Positions 36,060 through 48,704 of a DNA stretch of 64,000 nucleotides are shown here, in pieces. The stretch is from Paragordius varius (Eukaryota > Nematomorpha). The stretch is taken from positions 1,736,001 through 1,800,000 of the forward strand of contig OZ176052.1 of NCBI GenBank assembly GCA_964247055.1, in the 5' to 3' direction. Position numbers and translations under genes: made by a program. Below the pieces are notes generated by a model. The model was not told the origin of the DNA. It saw only the letters and a program-made list of their open reading frames with translations, and did not search any database. Each line of letters opens with the position of its first letter. The first letter of the stretch is position 1.

Positions 36060-39000
36060 AGAAAAATTTATTCTGGCAAATAATTTTTTAATATGGGCTG
36101 ACATCAACACCATACATTACGCACACAGTTTATTTTATTTAATTTTAGGGGTTAAAAACGATTTTACGAATATAAAAATTATTCAACATGAGGATAAAAT
36201 CACAGATATTGCATTAATAAATGTGCTTGCCGAGTATATTTTTAATATAATGTAAAGTATTGGTAAACCATGGCCAGCTCTGTTTGTTGGATATACTTCG
36301 GGTCTGATAAGGGCTTTTGAAAACGACAAAGAATTATTTTGTTACAAATTTGATGATAGCCCTATTGTTAGGATCAGTTTTGTCAAGATTTATAAAGATT
36401 CAGTATTATAATATTTGTCATATTTTAGTCTTATCAACTGGTTATATTATATACCAGTAGCATAGTTCTCATTGAAGATTACCATTTATTTCAAAATCTT
36501 AGGATCGCCAAATCTAAAATTAATTTATGTAAGTTTATAAAAAATAAATTTATTTATTTTTGATTTAATTGTTTTGCCTTTTAGCTCAAATGCAATATTT
36601 GATAAACGAATTGGCCGTTGAAGAGATTGGTCACAAAAAGATTTGGCTTAAAGGGAATCAAACTAACTATCAAGATTTCTTAATAAGCGGTATTATTTTA
36701 TTTGTTTTTGGAAGTTTTTAAAGATTTCCAAAAAGTATCCAGAATTAACATTTTTTAATTTAAGTTTGTATTTACTTAAAAATTCAAAAATATAAGATGT
36801 AAATTTGCAAAGAAGATAGATCTATTAATATTCTATATACCATACTGGAAAAATATCAGAATTTTATAAAATTCATATTTTATCATCTTTAATTTTATCT
36901 ATATAGCCTAATTATCGTGGTACTAACAATATAGGCTCTAAATAAATATGGTTGATTTGACTTTTAAAATATAATCACGCTATTAATTTTTAAAATTACT
37001 GAAAAATTGACTTTCCATATTTTGAGTTTAAACTTTTGTAAAAGACAAATATTTTAAATAAGAAAAACGATATATTTTAATTCCTTGTTTTTTTCTATGT
37101 AACCTATATTATTACAATTGTAATAAAATTAAATGTTTTCACCCTAACGATAGGTTAAAAATATTAGGGTGCTGTATTAAAAATATTATAGTTTTTTTTC
37201 CATATAAAACAATATATTTGCAAATTTTCATCAATATTATTATAAATCAAATCACATGAAACACAGATGCAATGCAATTATCGACATTTGAACAATTACG
37301 CCTAATCTCATGTTATGATTCCTTTAAACTTAATCCACCCCCTACGGATTTGTTTAACATGCTTATCGTGGCCGGTGATAAACCATTCTTGGGAATTTAT
37401 TATTTGGAACAAGTATAATTTTTATCAAAAAATATAATGAAAAAATTAAAAATATTAATTTTCCCTTCATTAATTTATACAAATTTTATGAAAAAATTTA
37501 ACATTCAGATATATTTAGCGGTCTTTTGTTTGAATTGTTGTTTTATTAGGTTAATAGTTTGTTTCAAAACCATTCATTAAAAATTGAAATTATTTTGAAA
37601 AATAAAAGGTAAAAAAATAATATATGTAGAAAACCAGATTATTTAATTTATAAATTTTTCCTAATCATAATCCATATAATAACAATGTGAAATATATAAT
37701 TAATTCTATTACCAATTTAAATATTTATTCTTTTCGTGACCCATAATGATAGAAATATACTAAGGTTTAAAATATATTGATTCCTTTATTATTCATCTTT
37801 TACTGCCTTGTATATAAAAGCTTTATTATTACCGCATTTTTTTTTAGAAATCTATAGATTCTAATGATGATAGTTTATAATAATATATCAAGGTGGTACG
37901 AACATGTAATTTTCATGATAAAAATTTCTTTTTTTTGAAAAAACATTTATCTTTAGTTACATTATGTGCATATAATTTTTAATTCTTTACCGTGTAAAAC
38001 ATTTAGAAATCGACAGATACTAATGATGAAAATATTGCAAATGCCAATCCTAATAATATAATACCCAAACAATTTTCCAACCAACTTTTGCGTATTAAAG
38101 GGACACTTTCGACTTCAAAGCATTTACTCGTTTCAAACCTGCCCGATTTTATAAGGTCTGGTCGATTGGCCAGCAAAACTTCAGCCCTGGCTAATACAAT
38201 TAGTGTAGCAACTTCAAAAATTATCTCAAAACTTACCCTTGAACACATGGAATTAAAGTTTGCGCTTTGGTTTATTAATGGTTTTTGGCTAATATAATTG
38301 GTTACAATACACAATTAATGTATAGATTATAAAAGTTATCTCTATTGGGTTTTAGGATGATTATTTTTGATTGTTTATATAGTTTTGGCGGGTTTTTTGT
38401 ATTCTAATTGTTAATATTTTTATGCTTATGTTAATTTGAAGCATAAAAATTATTATTTAGAATTGAATTGATCTTTTTCAAATATTTTTTAAGTTATGTG
38501 GATTAAACTATACGAACATTGAATAATTTTTGAAGCTTTATAAAAAAATCTACCACAATACATTACGAACTTGATGCAATTATTATTATAAATCTTTTTA
38601 GGTTTTAAAAATTGGGTATTAAAATTTAAATACTACATATATTGTAACTAATTTCTCATAAAAAAAGTTAATTCACAATAATTTTGCCATTATTTTTTTT
38701 ATTTTTTTAGATGTGGTATTTTTGATAATGCACGGACAGGCCGAAAATTATACTTGAGTCCTGATTCAAAATATCTGGCTGTTTGCGACAACATCGGTCG
38801 AATATCGATTGTTAATGTTTCTACTAACCTCATAATTTATATGTTAAAGGGTAAATTACTTATTTTTTTAAATACGATAAGAAAATATTTTTTTCTTTTT
38901 ATTTAATTTCATTTTTTGAAAATTATATTAATAAATATTGTAATTTAAAATTGAAATCAAGATGCAAAGCATATAAACATAAAGATGAGTGTTTTTAGAA

Positions 39001-42000
39001 CACTAATGTACTTGTTTACATTTGTAATTTTTATACAACTACTCATTGTTTTAAATTGCAAAGTATGAATTATGGGTGAGAATTGTTCAAACATTAAATA
39101 TATCCATTTTAACAATTTTTTGATTATAATTATGCATCATATTGATAATTTGTATTATAGGCTATAGAGAAACTTCTTGTATTTGGATTCCAAATCGTTA
39201 CGATATCCCACAAAAGGTTTCCATTTCAAGCTTTTTTATTTGCCTTATAATAAAATATTTCACATTTGAAAAAAAAAACAAAATATGATTAAATATAAAA
39301 GTTTTTTAAAAAATATTTTGAAATAATTATATAGGAGAAAGAAAAATCAAGGCTCAACCAAATTCCATATTTCCTTTTGATATATGCACCGAAACGTGGT
39401 CTTTTAGAGGTTTGGAGTATTGGTGATGATAAAACGCCTTACAGGCTAGATGCAATCCATGTTCCTAAAAATGGATGGTAATCTTAAAACAATTAAAAAT
39501 TATATTTTTGTCTTTTTACTCTTAATTAAATGGTTTAAATATATTGCAAATTAATAAAACTTTTGAGTGATTTATATTAAATTAATTTCGGTACCTTTAA
39601 AATCCTGGCTAGTTAAAATGGAAAAAATAGCTTATTTTATGATTTTTAACAATTTATACATATAATGTTTATGCCAAAACTATAATATATATATATATAT
39701 ATATACCATTTACACCAATTCACCCTTATAAATTTCATTTACCCTTAAACATTTCATATCTTTAAAAATAAATTATTTTTTTGGAAAAAATAATAAACTA
39801 GAATAAGAATACATTAATAATGAGTTTTTAGTCCAAAAACACAATATTTTTTTGGTGAATTTGAAGTGTTTAAGGGTAAATTGTGTATATTCTAAATTTG
39901 TTAAAAAAATACATTAAAAATATATCATATATGGTTTTTTGTTTTAAAAAAAGATATTTATATAATTTTAAAATTAAAATACTATTTTAAAATTTTTTTA
40001 ATACATTATTTATATAATCCTATCCGTTTTAGTTTATTGTGTTCGAACCACATTACATTGGGTGGTGAAGTCTTAGAAGACAATGATATCAATATAAATT
40101 CTGCTGCAGGTACAAATATTCTTTTTTTAGATAAAAAATATTTTTACTTAAATTTTTTTTTATTTCATTAGAATTTTACTTATATATTTTTATCTTTTAG
40201 AAAATTCAAGCGTGAATGATTATTTTTTCATTGATTTAATGAGTCGTCAAATATCTTCGATCGTTTTGGAACCTCACAAGTTTGGTATAGAAATATTAAT
40301 TATATCCATTTTAAACTAATTTGATTTGGTTTTTCTTAAATTGTATTCCAGCTATGTAATAAAAAAATTTTTAACGAAAAATTATATTGATGATATTTTT
40401 GTACATGCTTTTCATAGTTAATTTAATATTAAATTGATTTTTTAAGCCTTGTTTAAATATTAAATTATATAGTATTATATTCAAGCTAATTACTGTTTAA
40501 TTTGGAAAAAAAACATTCTTAATTTACATATTTTCAAGATTTCAATATGGCTCAGGGGAAAAAATCTCTGCAGATTCAAACCTTGGACGAGAGATAACGC
40601 AACAGAGTGTAGTATTTGATGACCTGTTTTCAATAACTGGTTTATATATTAATTTATAATTTTATTTGTTAAAATATAAAATGATTATTTATATACCATT
40701 TACAATTCAAATTCACCCTTGAACAATTCAAATTTACCTTAAAATAAATTATGTGCTTTCTAACTAAAATAACTCATTATTAAAATGAAATATATCTTAT
40801 AGCATTATTTTTCAGTATTATTTTAATTTATAAAAAAAATTAGTTTTTTAAAATACATAAAAATATAGGAAATTTTAAATCTCAAAAAGCATATATATTA
40901 TTTGAGGGTGAATTTGAATTGTTCAAGGGTGAATTTGAATAGTAAATGGTATATATTTATATATATAATATATATATTAGATTCAATCAATAATAAATCT
41001 CAAGATATTGGGACACCTCAATTAATTAATAACTTTATTGAAACTTATGAACCCTATTTAGCTTCCCAAATTTTACATGATCAAAGAAAAAATTTTCAAG
41101 TATAGTTTTTTTATAAATAATACTTTTTAGTTTTTTGAAGAAATTATTAAAACTGCGGCAAAATTATATGAAAACAATAACTCTGAAAATTCAACAAAAA
41201 CTCTAATTTACGAAAAAGTTCTCTCGGTTCCTATTGTCATGTTGGAAATTGTGGATAAATTAATGGGTAAAAAATTTTAGATTTTATTGAAAATTTAAAA
41301 TTATTAGCGCAGAAAGCGAAATGAAATTATCTATATAAAATTTACGCATATTGATAATCTGCAGAAAATCAATATTTTCATATTTATATTATTTAAAATT
41401 TTCCAATTTCATAAAAGTATTTGTTTTATAAAATATTTTATTTGATGTTTTACATATATATAGATAAAATGGGTTTAGATTGGCAACGCAAGAATGGATA
41501 TAATCATCCACAAATACCATATCAATCATTTATAATTTTATATTCTTTGCTCAATTTATCAAATCTATATTGCAATGGTCCAAATAGGACATCAAACATT
41601 ACGCCTAAAATTATTGATGGAAATAATATAAAACAAGACATAAACCAAATATTAGCCTCTTTTGAATGCTTTTCCCCTACTGAAATTACAGAGTTTTTTA
41701 CTCAAAATTTGGATTTAAACAATCATCTATTGGTGGATGATTATATGGAGAAAAATCTTAATTCTAAGGATATTTTAAATGAAACGTTAACTTTAATAAA
41801 ATTCTTTACGATAATGCCAAGCAATAAATATTGTGTGGATCAAACACAAAAAGCGGTCAAAAAATTACACAATAATCATGTTTCAAAAAATATAATTACC
41901 CAAATTTTGGATTATATTGGGCATATTTTAAGTTTTAAAGACTTGAAATTTGAATTGAATGGTTGCTTTATGGAATCAAATGCTATTCTATCATATTTTG

Positions 42001-42323
42001 CAAGGTGCAATAATCACGAATCAGGAAATAATGACGATGGGATTGTGCTTTTTATGCCAGAAACTTTGATTAAAGATATTATAAGCGTAAATTTTTAGAT
42101 ATAATTTATTTTTATCAATTTAAATGTATAAATCATTTTTTAAAAGTTATTGATTTAATATATATGTATATACATTACATAATTATTTAAAAAAATTATT
42201 TATTTAATACAGAAATTGATTGGATTGGCTCTCAAATATGATATTTTTATGCCCACAATATATACAATCATTGAAAAATATTATATCGAAATATATGCAA
42301 ATGGTAATATTTTACACCTTACT

Positions 42324-42368
<45 letters not shown>

Positions 42369-45300
42369 CGCAAAGAAAATTTATAAATTTTTAAATTATT
42401 TTTTTTATTGTTATATCAATTTAGATAACTTATTAGACCTAATAACTGAGAATAATGGCAATGATTTCAAAACAAATTTAATCCTCTACGCCTTACTTTA
42501 TCGTTTATCATTGAATCATTGCAATGAGGATTTTTTACCTCATGTATGTATAATATATTACAACATAATTTAAACTTATATATTTTTTGTTTTGCTATCA
42601 AATTTTATCTTAGAATCTGAGTGTTTAGTATATTAAATTTTTTTATAATAATGTTAAAATATAATTTTTTAATGTATAATTTTTTTTTTTCATTTACAGT
42701 TTGCATTTTAATGGTCGCCTATTGCACACTATGATTGGGCAATTTGCAACAACACAGGAGTGTATGGAAAAAAGAAAGGAAATAATTGTTTATTCAACAT
42801 TTTGTTGTTTCTTCCATACACTACTCGTGTGTTGCAAATTGCCCTACTATAGTGTAAAATAAGCAACCATTAAAATGCATACTGTATAATTTATATATCT
42901 TGTTTTAGATTAAATTGCCTTTCTTGCAATGCCTTCTCATGTCTCAGCTAAATAATTGTTTAAAAAGCTTGATGACCGTTGGAGAATTGAAAAAAACCAA
43001 TCTTGATGATTCTTTGAATATTAAGGGTATGAATATTGTATGTGAAATGAATCAATCATCTTGTGCATATATTTTTGTGTGTTATAAAAATTTGCTATTT
43101 TTACCTCTAATATCATCTCATTTATTTTATCAAATTATACCATTTAAACTTGTAATTCACCCTAAAAGAATTTATGTGTTTTTTAAGATTAGAAATTACC
43201 AATATTTTTTATATTTTTAAAAGAATGAAATTTTGGTTAAAATTATATTGAAAAAATTATAAACTATGTCACATAATAATATATTTCATATCAGATAATG
43301 ATTTATATTAGCCCAAAAATTCATAATTTATTTTTAAGGTGAATCTGAATTGTTAAACGGTTAAATTTATAAATGATATATAATTATGTTATTTTCTATA
43401 TAATTATAAATTTTAGATCCCAATAATTTCGATATGACTCAACTAACCTTTGAATGCATTGCAAAACGGATTGTTTTGTTACACGACAGTAATAAAAATT
43501 CTACCCAATACTTTTTCGATAGTAGAGATTTAAATTTAGCTAATCCACAATACATATATGAAGTATTAACTGATAAAACACGTGCTCATCAAACCAAACT
43601 TAAAGAACAAATATGCTTACTTTGTTTTATAGCCGATTTAATCCATTATACTCTAAGTTATGAGAAAAATGGAAATGATAAACCTCCCAAAATTATACAA
43701 TATCAAGATTTCAAAACCTTTGTTTCACCTAATATATATCCAATCCTTAAACTTTATGTCTGTCAACAATATAAGTCGCAATGGTTAAAATTGCTTTATG
43801 AACGGAAAAATGAGAATCTTACATCTGGAAAAGAAATGGAAAATGTAATCATTGAACCAATTTGGAATATCTTTAAACATTTATTGTCCATGCCTCAACA
43901 AAATAGCCTACTTCAGCCATATTATCTTGGTAAGTTAGGTACCATTTGATAATGTTGAAAATTTGTCTTCTGATTTTATATAAACCTCCGCTATATTACT
44001 TTTTAAAAATGTCAATATATCTCTCTCAAAAGATTTAATATATACCATTTACAATTCAAATTCGCCCTAAAAATAAATTATGTGTTTTCTGGTTAATTTA
44101 ACTTATTATTAATATGAAATATATATCTATAGCTTGGTTTATTATCATTTTAATTTTAAACGAAATTTCATTTTTTGAAAATATTAAATATAGGTATTTT
44201 TTAATCCTAAAAAACACATAATTTATTTTAGGGTGAATCTGAATTGTTCAAGGTTATATTTGAATTGTTCAAGGGTGAATTTGAAGTGTAAACGGTATAA
44301 CTTAAATATGGATGTAGATTTTTATCGATATATTAGCCATTCAAAATCGCTTAATTCAATAATTTTATGAGCACACAATTTGTTAAAGGGTTCGTAGCCC
44401 CCGATTATAATAATAAAAAGAACTCATTTTTAAAGCTTATATATATATATATATATATATATATAGCATTTATTCAAGATTTATGGTGTGATTGTTTCAG
44501 TCCCCTTATGATATCTACCATTGGATTGATAGATAATTACGGACAGCAATACGATAATACAGACATTGCTGATGATAACATTTTAGATCCAAAAAGTGAC
44601 AAATATATTCAAACGACTGGATGTACTCATTCAGAATTGATTAGTTTTTTCGCATTTTCAGCTCATATCTTACGTCTCTGTTATTTAACGGTATCATAAA
44701 ACTTAAATATTTTGGGTTAAATATGGAATTTGCATCGTGAATGAAAATATTTTAAAGCTAAATTGAGATGTTTTAGAGTTTTTGCTTTTATATTATGGAA
44801 TATTTGTGGTAGTTATATATATAAAATCTTTAATAATTAATTTTTGTTAATTCTACTAATAAAACCAATTTTATTCTAATAAATAGATTAATTCCGATTG
44901 CGTAAAAAACTCAAACAATCTTTTTGAAGAAAAAACTGCAAAATCTACGGTTATTAATCGCCTCTTCAAGAATATAACGCTTAATACTATTGATGTATCA
45001 TTATGTGATAGAGAAAAATGTAATCAACAGCTAAGTTATTACATTGGTATAAATTTTGTGTTACAAGCCTTTCTCCAATACCCATCTATACAATTGTCCG
45101 GATTAAAACCTGCGTTTTTATTTCCCTCAAAGGTAAGTTTTTTCAATTTTTTTGCATAGTTTAATTTTTTCTTTTTAAAGAGTAAATAGGACATATACTA
45201 TGATAGCAATCATATCTTTTTTATGTGCTATGAATTCGTTAAAACTTTATATTGTAATAATGGATTTGTCAAACTTTATATTATCAAGCATGTATATTAA

Positions 45301-46993
45301 ATCTGATTTAGAGAAAAAATATTTATCTATGAGTTGAATTATATATCCTAATTTTATCATTTTATTATAAAGTGTAATAAATGGACAAAACTTCTTAGGA
45401 ATTTTTTTGTTTTTTTTAGTGTCCGCGCGCGGGTTTTCCCGTTAAAATTTGTTAACAATATAGACCCAAAATATTAAAATTTATTTTGTATAAATGAATT
45501 TTATTCAATACTATGTAAAAATTATATACATCAAATTTTTAACCAAAACCGATATTTTTATTCCAATCTCAAATGTTATAAAATGCCAAATATTGGATAT
45601 TTTTTATTATATGTGATTAATATGCTATTTTTTTAAAAAATAGTACGATATCTATCTTTCAAAGGACATGTGCAATTTTTTCGATGATTCAATCATGAAA
45701 AATCACAAAGAAATAACGGAAACACACGATTCACAGGATACTGGTGGGGTAAAGATTGAATTGACAGAATTGTATGTTGATATCTTATTGGTGAGAATTT
45801 ATTTTTACAAAAATTTTCTAGACGTTATACCAGTTCAATATTTACAAAATTTTATTTTTATATAATAATGCAGCATTGGTAGACTTCTTCTAGTTCATGT
45901 TAAATTATTAAATTTCTGATTATCAGAAATTATTTTATTAAAACATAAATAGATATTAGATTACATATTTAAACTGCTGCCTTATATATTTTGTTTTTGA
46001 TTGCTTAGTTTTGTAAAACTTTAATGGAACAATGCATCACAAATGTCAGAGCACAAGAGCTCTCATCGTTAAAACACAATATTTCAAAGACAATTGTTTT
46101 AACTGACAAAAATACTCTTAAGACATCATCTAATGTGGAATATTTTTCATACAATCAAATAAGAATAATTGATTCTATACAAGATTGCTTCTCAAAACAT
46201 AATCACCCGAGCCAGTTTTCTTATTGGTTAAGAATTTTGTATGGAAGTTTGGGCCCTTTTTGGGGTCCGGAATATTTTAATGGGCAAAAGTTGATACTTC
46301 ATATAACTTCGTTCATTTATGCCCTTAATTTGGATCCATTAATTAACATAGTATGTCAATTTACCATTCATATTATATATACTCGAATATTAAAAAATTT
46401 TAAAATATTTTTTTTGTTTTATAACTTTAAAGGCGTATATATTTTATAAAGGCAATCATATTTTCCTATACATATTATCCTTTGGATTGCGGTAAAAAGA
46501 AATGAGATTTAAATTGGGTGGGAATACACTTAATTTTATATTCCACAAATAAATTTATATAAGGTATGAAAAAATCTTTAATTAGTCTTTTGGTATTTAC
46601 GTTTTGTTCTTAGGTATTCACAATGTTACCACAGTTTGGACAGTTATTAGCATGCCATATAATGACTCTATCTGTCATTAGATTAAAACGATACATATCA
46701 GAAAATAATCAAAATATTACGTTTCCCTCATCTATAGAACTGTGGTTAGAAGGAGTAATTTGATTATTTACAATAATTTTTATGGTTTTTGAATAAAATT
46801 TATTAAATCTAAAATTTGTCAAAATATATTTTTTTATATATTTTAGACGGACACCAATTTGGAAGATATCCCTACCTTTAAGTTAACCGCTCGTGAAAAT
46901 TTGATTGAAATGTGGGATTTAATTTTAAATAATTTACCCGCATCCCATACCTCCTGTAAAATGGCTCAAGAATTGAAGGAAATCTTTTTATAG
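36060..46993 (+). CDS. RAB3GAP2: Rab3 GTPase-activating protein non-catalytic subunit
   Basis: Twenty-six predicted exons join in phase to ~1486 residues (human 1393): 36060-36127, 36149-36233, 36258-36402, 36429-36528, 36585-36689, 37267-37412, 38007-38257, 38711-38850, 39161-39216, 39335-39477, 40033-40109, 40201-40279, 40539-40639, 40981-41099, 41131-41266, 41464-42086, 42213-42303, 42425-42543, 42909-43026, 43417-43929, 44467-44690, 44887-45132, 45644-45790, 46009-46350, 46614-46754, 46847-46993. The N-terminal beta-propeller region matches the family: WPALFVGYTSGLIRAFE, MLIVAGDKPFLGIYYLE, KLYLSPDSKYLAVCDNIGRI, GYRETSCIWI and FLLIYAPKRGLLEVWS. The rest is helical. With RAB3GAP1 the protein acts on Rab3 and as exchange factor for Rab18. 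The first exon(s) with the start codon were not found upstream of 36060; AATAAA follows at 47051. Introns range from 21-31 nt to 745 nt (36690-37266 is 577; 42544-42908 and others hold MITEs). Confidence 0.88.
36128..36148 (+). other. Possible 21-nt intron in RAB3GAP2
   Basis: GTTTAT...AATTTTAG, almost pure A/T. Its length is a multiple of three and it has no stop, so it could also be coding (seven residues, LFYLILG). Chosen as intron only on composition and on the poor fit of those residues. Confidence 0.4.
36234..36257 (+). other. 24-nt intron in RAB3GAP2
   Basis: GTATAT...TGTAAAG. The flanking coding sequence reads ITDIALINVLA before and IGKPWPALFVGYTSG after, in the same frame as the homologous human region. 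If retained, these 24 bases would put a TAA stop in frame. Confidence 0.7.
36403..36428 (+). other. 26-nt intron in RAB3GAP2
   Basis: GTATTA...ATATTTTAG. Its length is not a multiple of three; without splicing the frame meets TAA after two codons. With splicing, VRISFVKIYKDS joins SYQLVILYTSSIVLIEDYH, collinear with the family. Confidence 0.8.
37848..37873 (+). repeat. Partial duplicate of an exon start within a RAB3GAP2 intron
   Basis: AGAAATCTATAGATTCTAAT (preceded by a T-rich acceptor-like tract) closely repeats the acceptor and first bases of the exon at 38007 (AGAAATCGACAGATACTAAT). It runs into a stop at once, so it is a relic or decoy acceptor. Confidence 0.6.
39702..39890. mobile_element. 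Foldback MITE, family 1, in RAB3GAP2 intron 39478-40032
   Basis: Starts TATACCATTTACACCAATTC, with TTCACCCTTATAAATTTC, and ends with the inverted GGTGAATTTGAAGTGTTTAA; its last bases are eroded. A TA microsatellite abuts the left end. Confidence 0.75.
40692..40953. mobile_element. Foldback MITE, family 1, in RAB3GAP2 intron 40640-40980
   Basis: TATACCATTTACAATTCAAA at the left and its complement-like GAATAGTAAATGGTATA at the right; inner motif TTCACCCTTGAACAATTCAA is mirrored by TTGAATTGTTCAAGGGTGAA. The right end lies only ~28 bases from the next exon. Confidence 0.85.
41100..41130 (+). other. 31-nt intron in RAB3GAP2
   Basis: GTATAG...TACTTTTTAG. Not a multiple of three and containing an in-frame stop (TAG) two codons in; splicing joins LHDQRKNFQ to FFEEIIKTAAKLYE. 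Confidence 0.8.
42697..42884. mobile_element. Tc1/mariner-type MITE in RAB3GAP2 intron 42544-42908
   Basis: Ends CAGTTTGCATTTTAATGG and, in complement, CAGTATGCATTTTAATGG; the arms run about 55 bases to GGGCAATTTGCAACA with several mismatches. TA duplicates flank it (42695-42696 and 42885-42886). It fills half of the intron; its right end is 24 bases from the acceptor. Confidence 0.85.
43136..43381. mobile_element. Foldback MITE, family 1, in RAB3GAP2 intron 43027-43416
   Basis: Left end TATACCATTTAAACTTGTAA, then TTCACCCTAAAAGAATTTAT; right part AAGGTGAATCTGAATTG and ATAAATGATATA. Older than the copy at 40692 by its mismatches. Confidence 0.75.
44041..44299. mobile_element. Foldback MITE, family 1, in RAB3GAP2 intron 43930-44466
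   Basis: TATACCATTTACAATTCAAA to GAAGTGTAAACGGTATA, with mirrored TTCGCCCTAAAAATAAATTA and TAATTTATTTTAGGGTGAA. Confidence 0.82.
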
Positions 46994-47050
46994 CGTCCAT
47001 TGTCACGATAATTTTACAATTTAAATTTATTTTAATATATGACATTTTTT

Positions 47051-47056
47051 AATAAA
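47051..47056 (+). terminator. Polyadenylation signal of RAB3GAP2
   Basis: AATAAA 58 bases after the RAB3GAP2 stop codon and 177 bases before the start codon of the K+ channel gene. Confidence 0.6.
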
Positions 47057-47232
47057 GCGACACTCTTACAATATTATTTTCATAGAAACTGGGTTTCTAA
47101 ATGTATAAAATATTTTTAATCACATACTTATATTGGACCACATAACTTTTTTTGTACATACTGCTCTGGCTATTTATTAATTAATTATTACATTCAAATA
47201 AATTGATATCAATCTAAATTATTTTATACCTA

Positions 47233-48629
47233 ATGGATCACTTAAATGATTCACCTAATACAAATAATAATAATTATAATAATGCAAACAATAGCAATAC
47301 CGTTAGCACTAATTCAAGTCTCATGGGCACGTCGTCGCGTCACCATGAACGGATAGATGTGATACATTTCCCTAAGCGTAATATTTCCCTATTTCCACAA
47401 CACAAAAATTATTTGGATCTATTGTTGATTATAAATACGGGTTGGATATGTCTCCTTTTAGTAGCGTGTTTTGTATGTTCTTGGACCTTTTTTGCTTTTT
47501 GGTGGTGGCTTATAACAGTGATTCATGGAGATCGTGAACTCATTGCCATGGGCAAAGAAAATCAAACTTGCTTAGGTCATGTAAGCAATTTTGCTTCCAT
47601 TTACTTGTTTTCGATTGAAACGCAACACACGATTGGATATGGATATCGATACATTAATGACACTTGTCCATTCTCAGTGGTTATTCTTATGGTTCAATGC
47701 TTAGTGGGCGTTATCATTGAATGCCTGACCACAGGGTTGCTTTTTATCAAGATTTGTTACCCTAAAAAACGGGAACAATGCATAATTTTTAGCAATAAAT
47801 GTTTGATAAATCAACGTGATGATGATTTGTATTTGGCTGTCCGTATAGCTGATACCAATAAAATATCACTCATTGATGTTAGTATTCGGGCCGAACTATT
47901 TAAACGACGTATAACACATGAGGGTGATGTTATACCCTTTTATCCCTACAACCTTACGCTGTGTAAGTACGATTTGATGGAAAGTGTTGAACGATTAAAC
48001 TTAACCCTACCCCAAATTATTATGCATTGCATTGACCGGACATCACCCATGGCAGATTTAGTCATTCGCGAAGACGATATAATCCACGAGAATTTTCAGA
48101 TTGTTTTTAGCGTTAACGGTTACTCCAAATTGTCGGGGATTCCAATCCAGGCCCAAAAATCTTATTATGCCGGTATGTGTTTTCATAATGTTAGTGAGAA
48201 GTTTTTTACCTTAATTTTAGCCATGTAATACTGATAATCTTCATATTTTTACTTTATACAGAGGATTTGATTTGGGGCCATCGTTTTGTCAATATGATTA
48301 AGGAGGGGGCACACGGGGAAGTTTACATTGATTTCCTGAATTTTCACTTGACAACACCCATAAACATTGATATTGGGCGTTATTATACCCGATGTACGGA
48401 AAGGGAGAATTTCGCAGCTCAAAGAAACGAATACAATCTGTATAATTCTTCACCAAGTCGAAATAATTTGTTAACTTCACCGGAGAATGTCGAAAGGCTG
48501 TCCATAATTATCAAGGAAAATACGGAACTACTGAAACGTTTGGGACGCGGAGACTTGCGGGTTGATAAAATGTGGCTCAACATAAACAACAATAATAGCA
48601 CCGACAATTACAACAATGATATATCATAG
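47233..48629 (+). CDS. Irk: Inward-rectifier potassium channel (Kir family)
   Basis: Exons 47233-48172 and 48262-48629 (phase 1 junction, 89-nt intron) give 435 residues. After an Asn-rich N-terminus come the first membrane helix (~62-90), a pore loop with LFSIETQHTIGYGYR (~126-139, selectivity filter TIGYG), the two conserved extracellular cysteines flanking the pore (C113, C145), and the second helix (~148-175). An acidic Glu follows II in the second helix (LVGVIIECL), at the site where Asp/Glu gives strong inward rectification in the family. PKKR after the helix is the PIP2-binding basic patch. The cytoplasmic Ig-like domain continues across the junction (YYAEDLIWGHRF). The channel sets membrane potential; in insects it serves epithelia such as Malpighian tubules. 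The frame looks intact. Confidence 0.93.
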
Positions 48630-48698
48630 CTGTAAAAAATAACCGATTGTATACTAAAAATATTTAGATGTGAGAATCGATTATAATATTTTAGTTTT

Positions 48699-48704
48699 AA
48701 TAAA
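48699..48704 (+). terminator. Polyadenylation signal of the Kir gene
   Basis: AATAAA 70 bases past the Kir stop codon. Confidence 0.6.

Noticed and set aside
37555-37609. Possible RAB3GAP2 exon (VNSLFQNHSLKIEIILKNK) with acceptor and GTAAAA donor in usable phase
   Set aside because: Joining 37412 directly to 38007 gives sequence matching the family (SALANTISVATSKIISKL), and this piece cannot be included together with the 38007 exon in phase.
38003-38314. Minus-strand open frame of 103 codons
   Set aside because: It overlaps the RAB3GAP2 exon 38007-38257 on the opposite strand.
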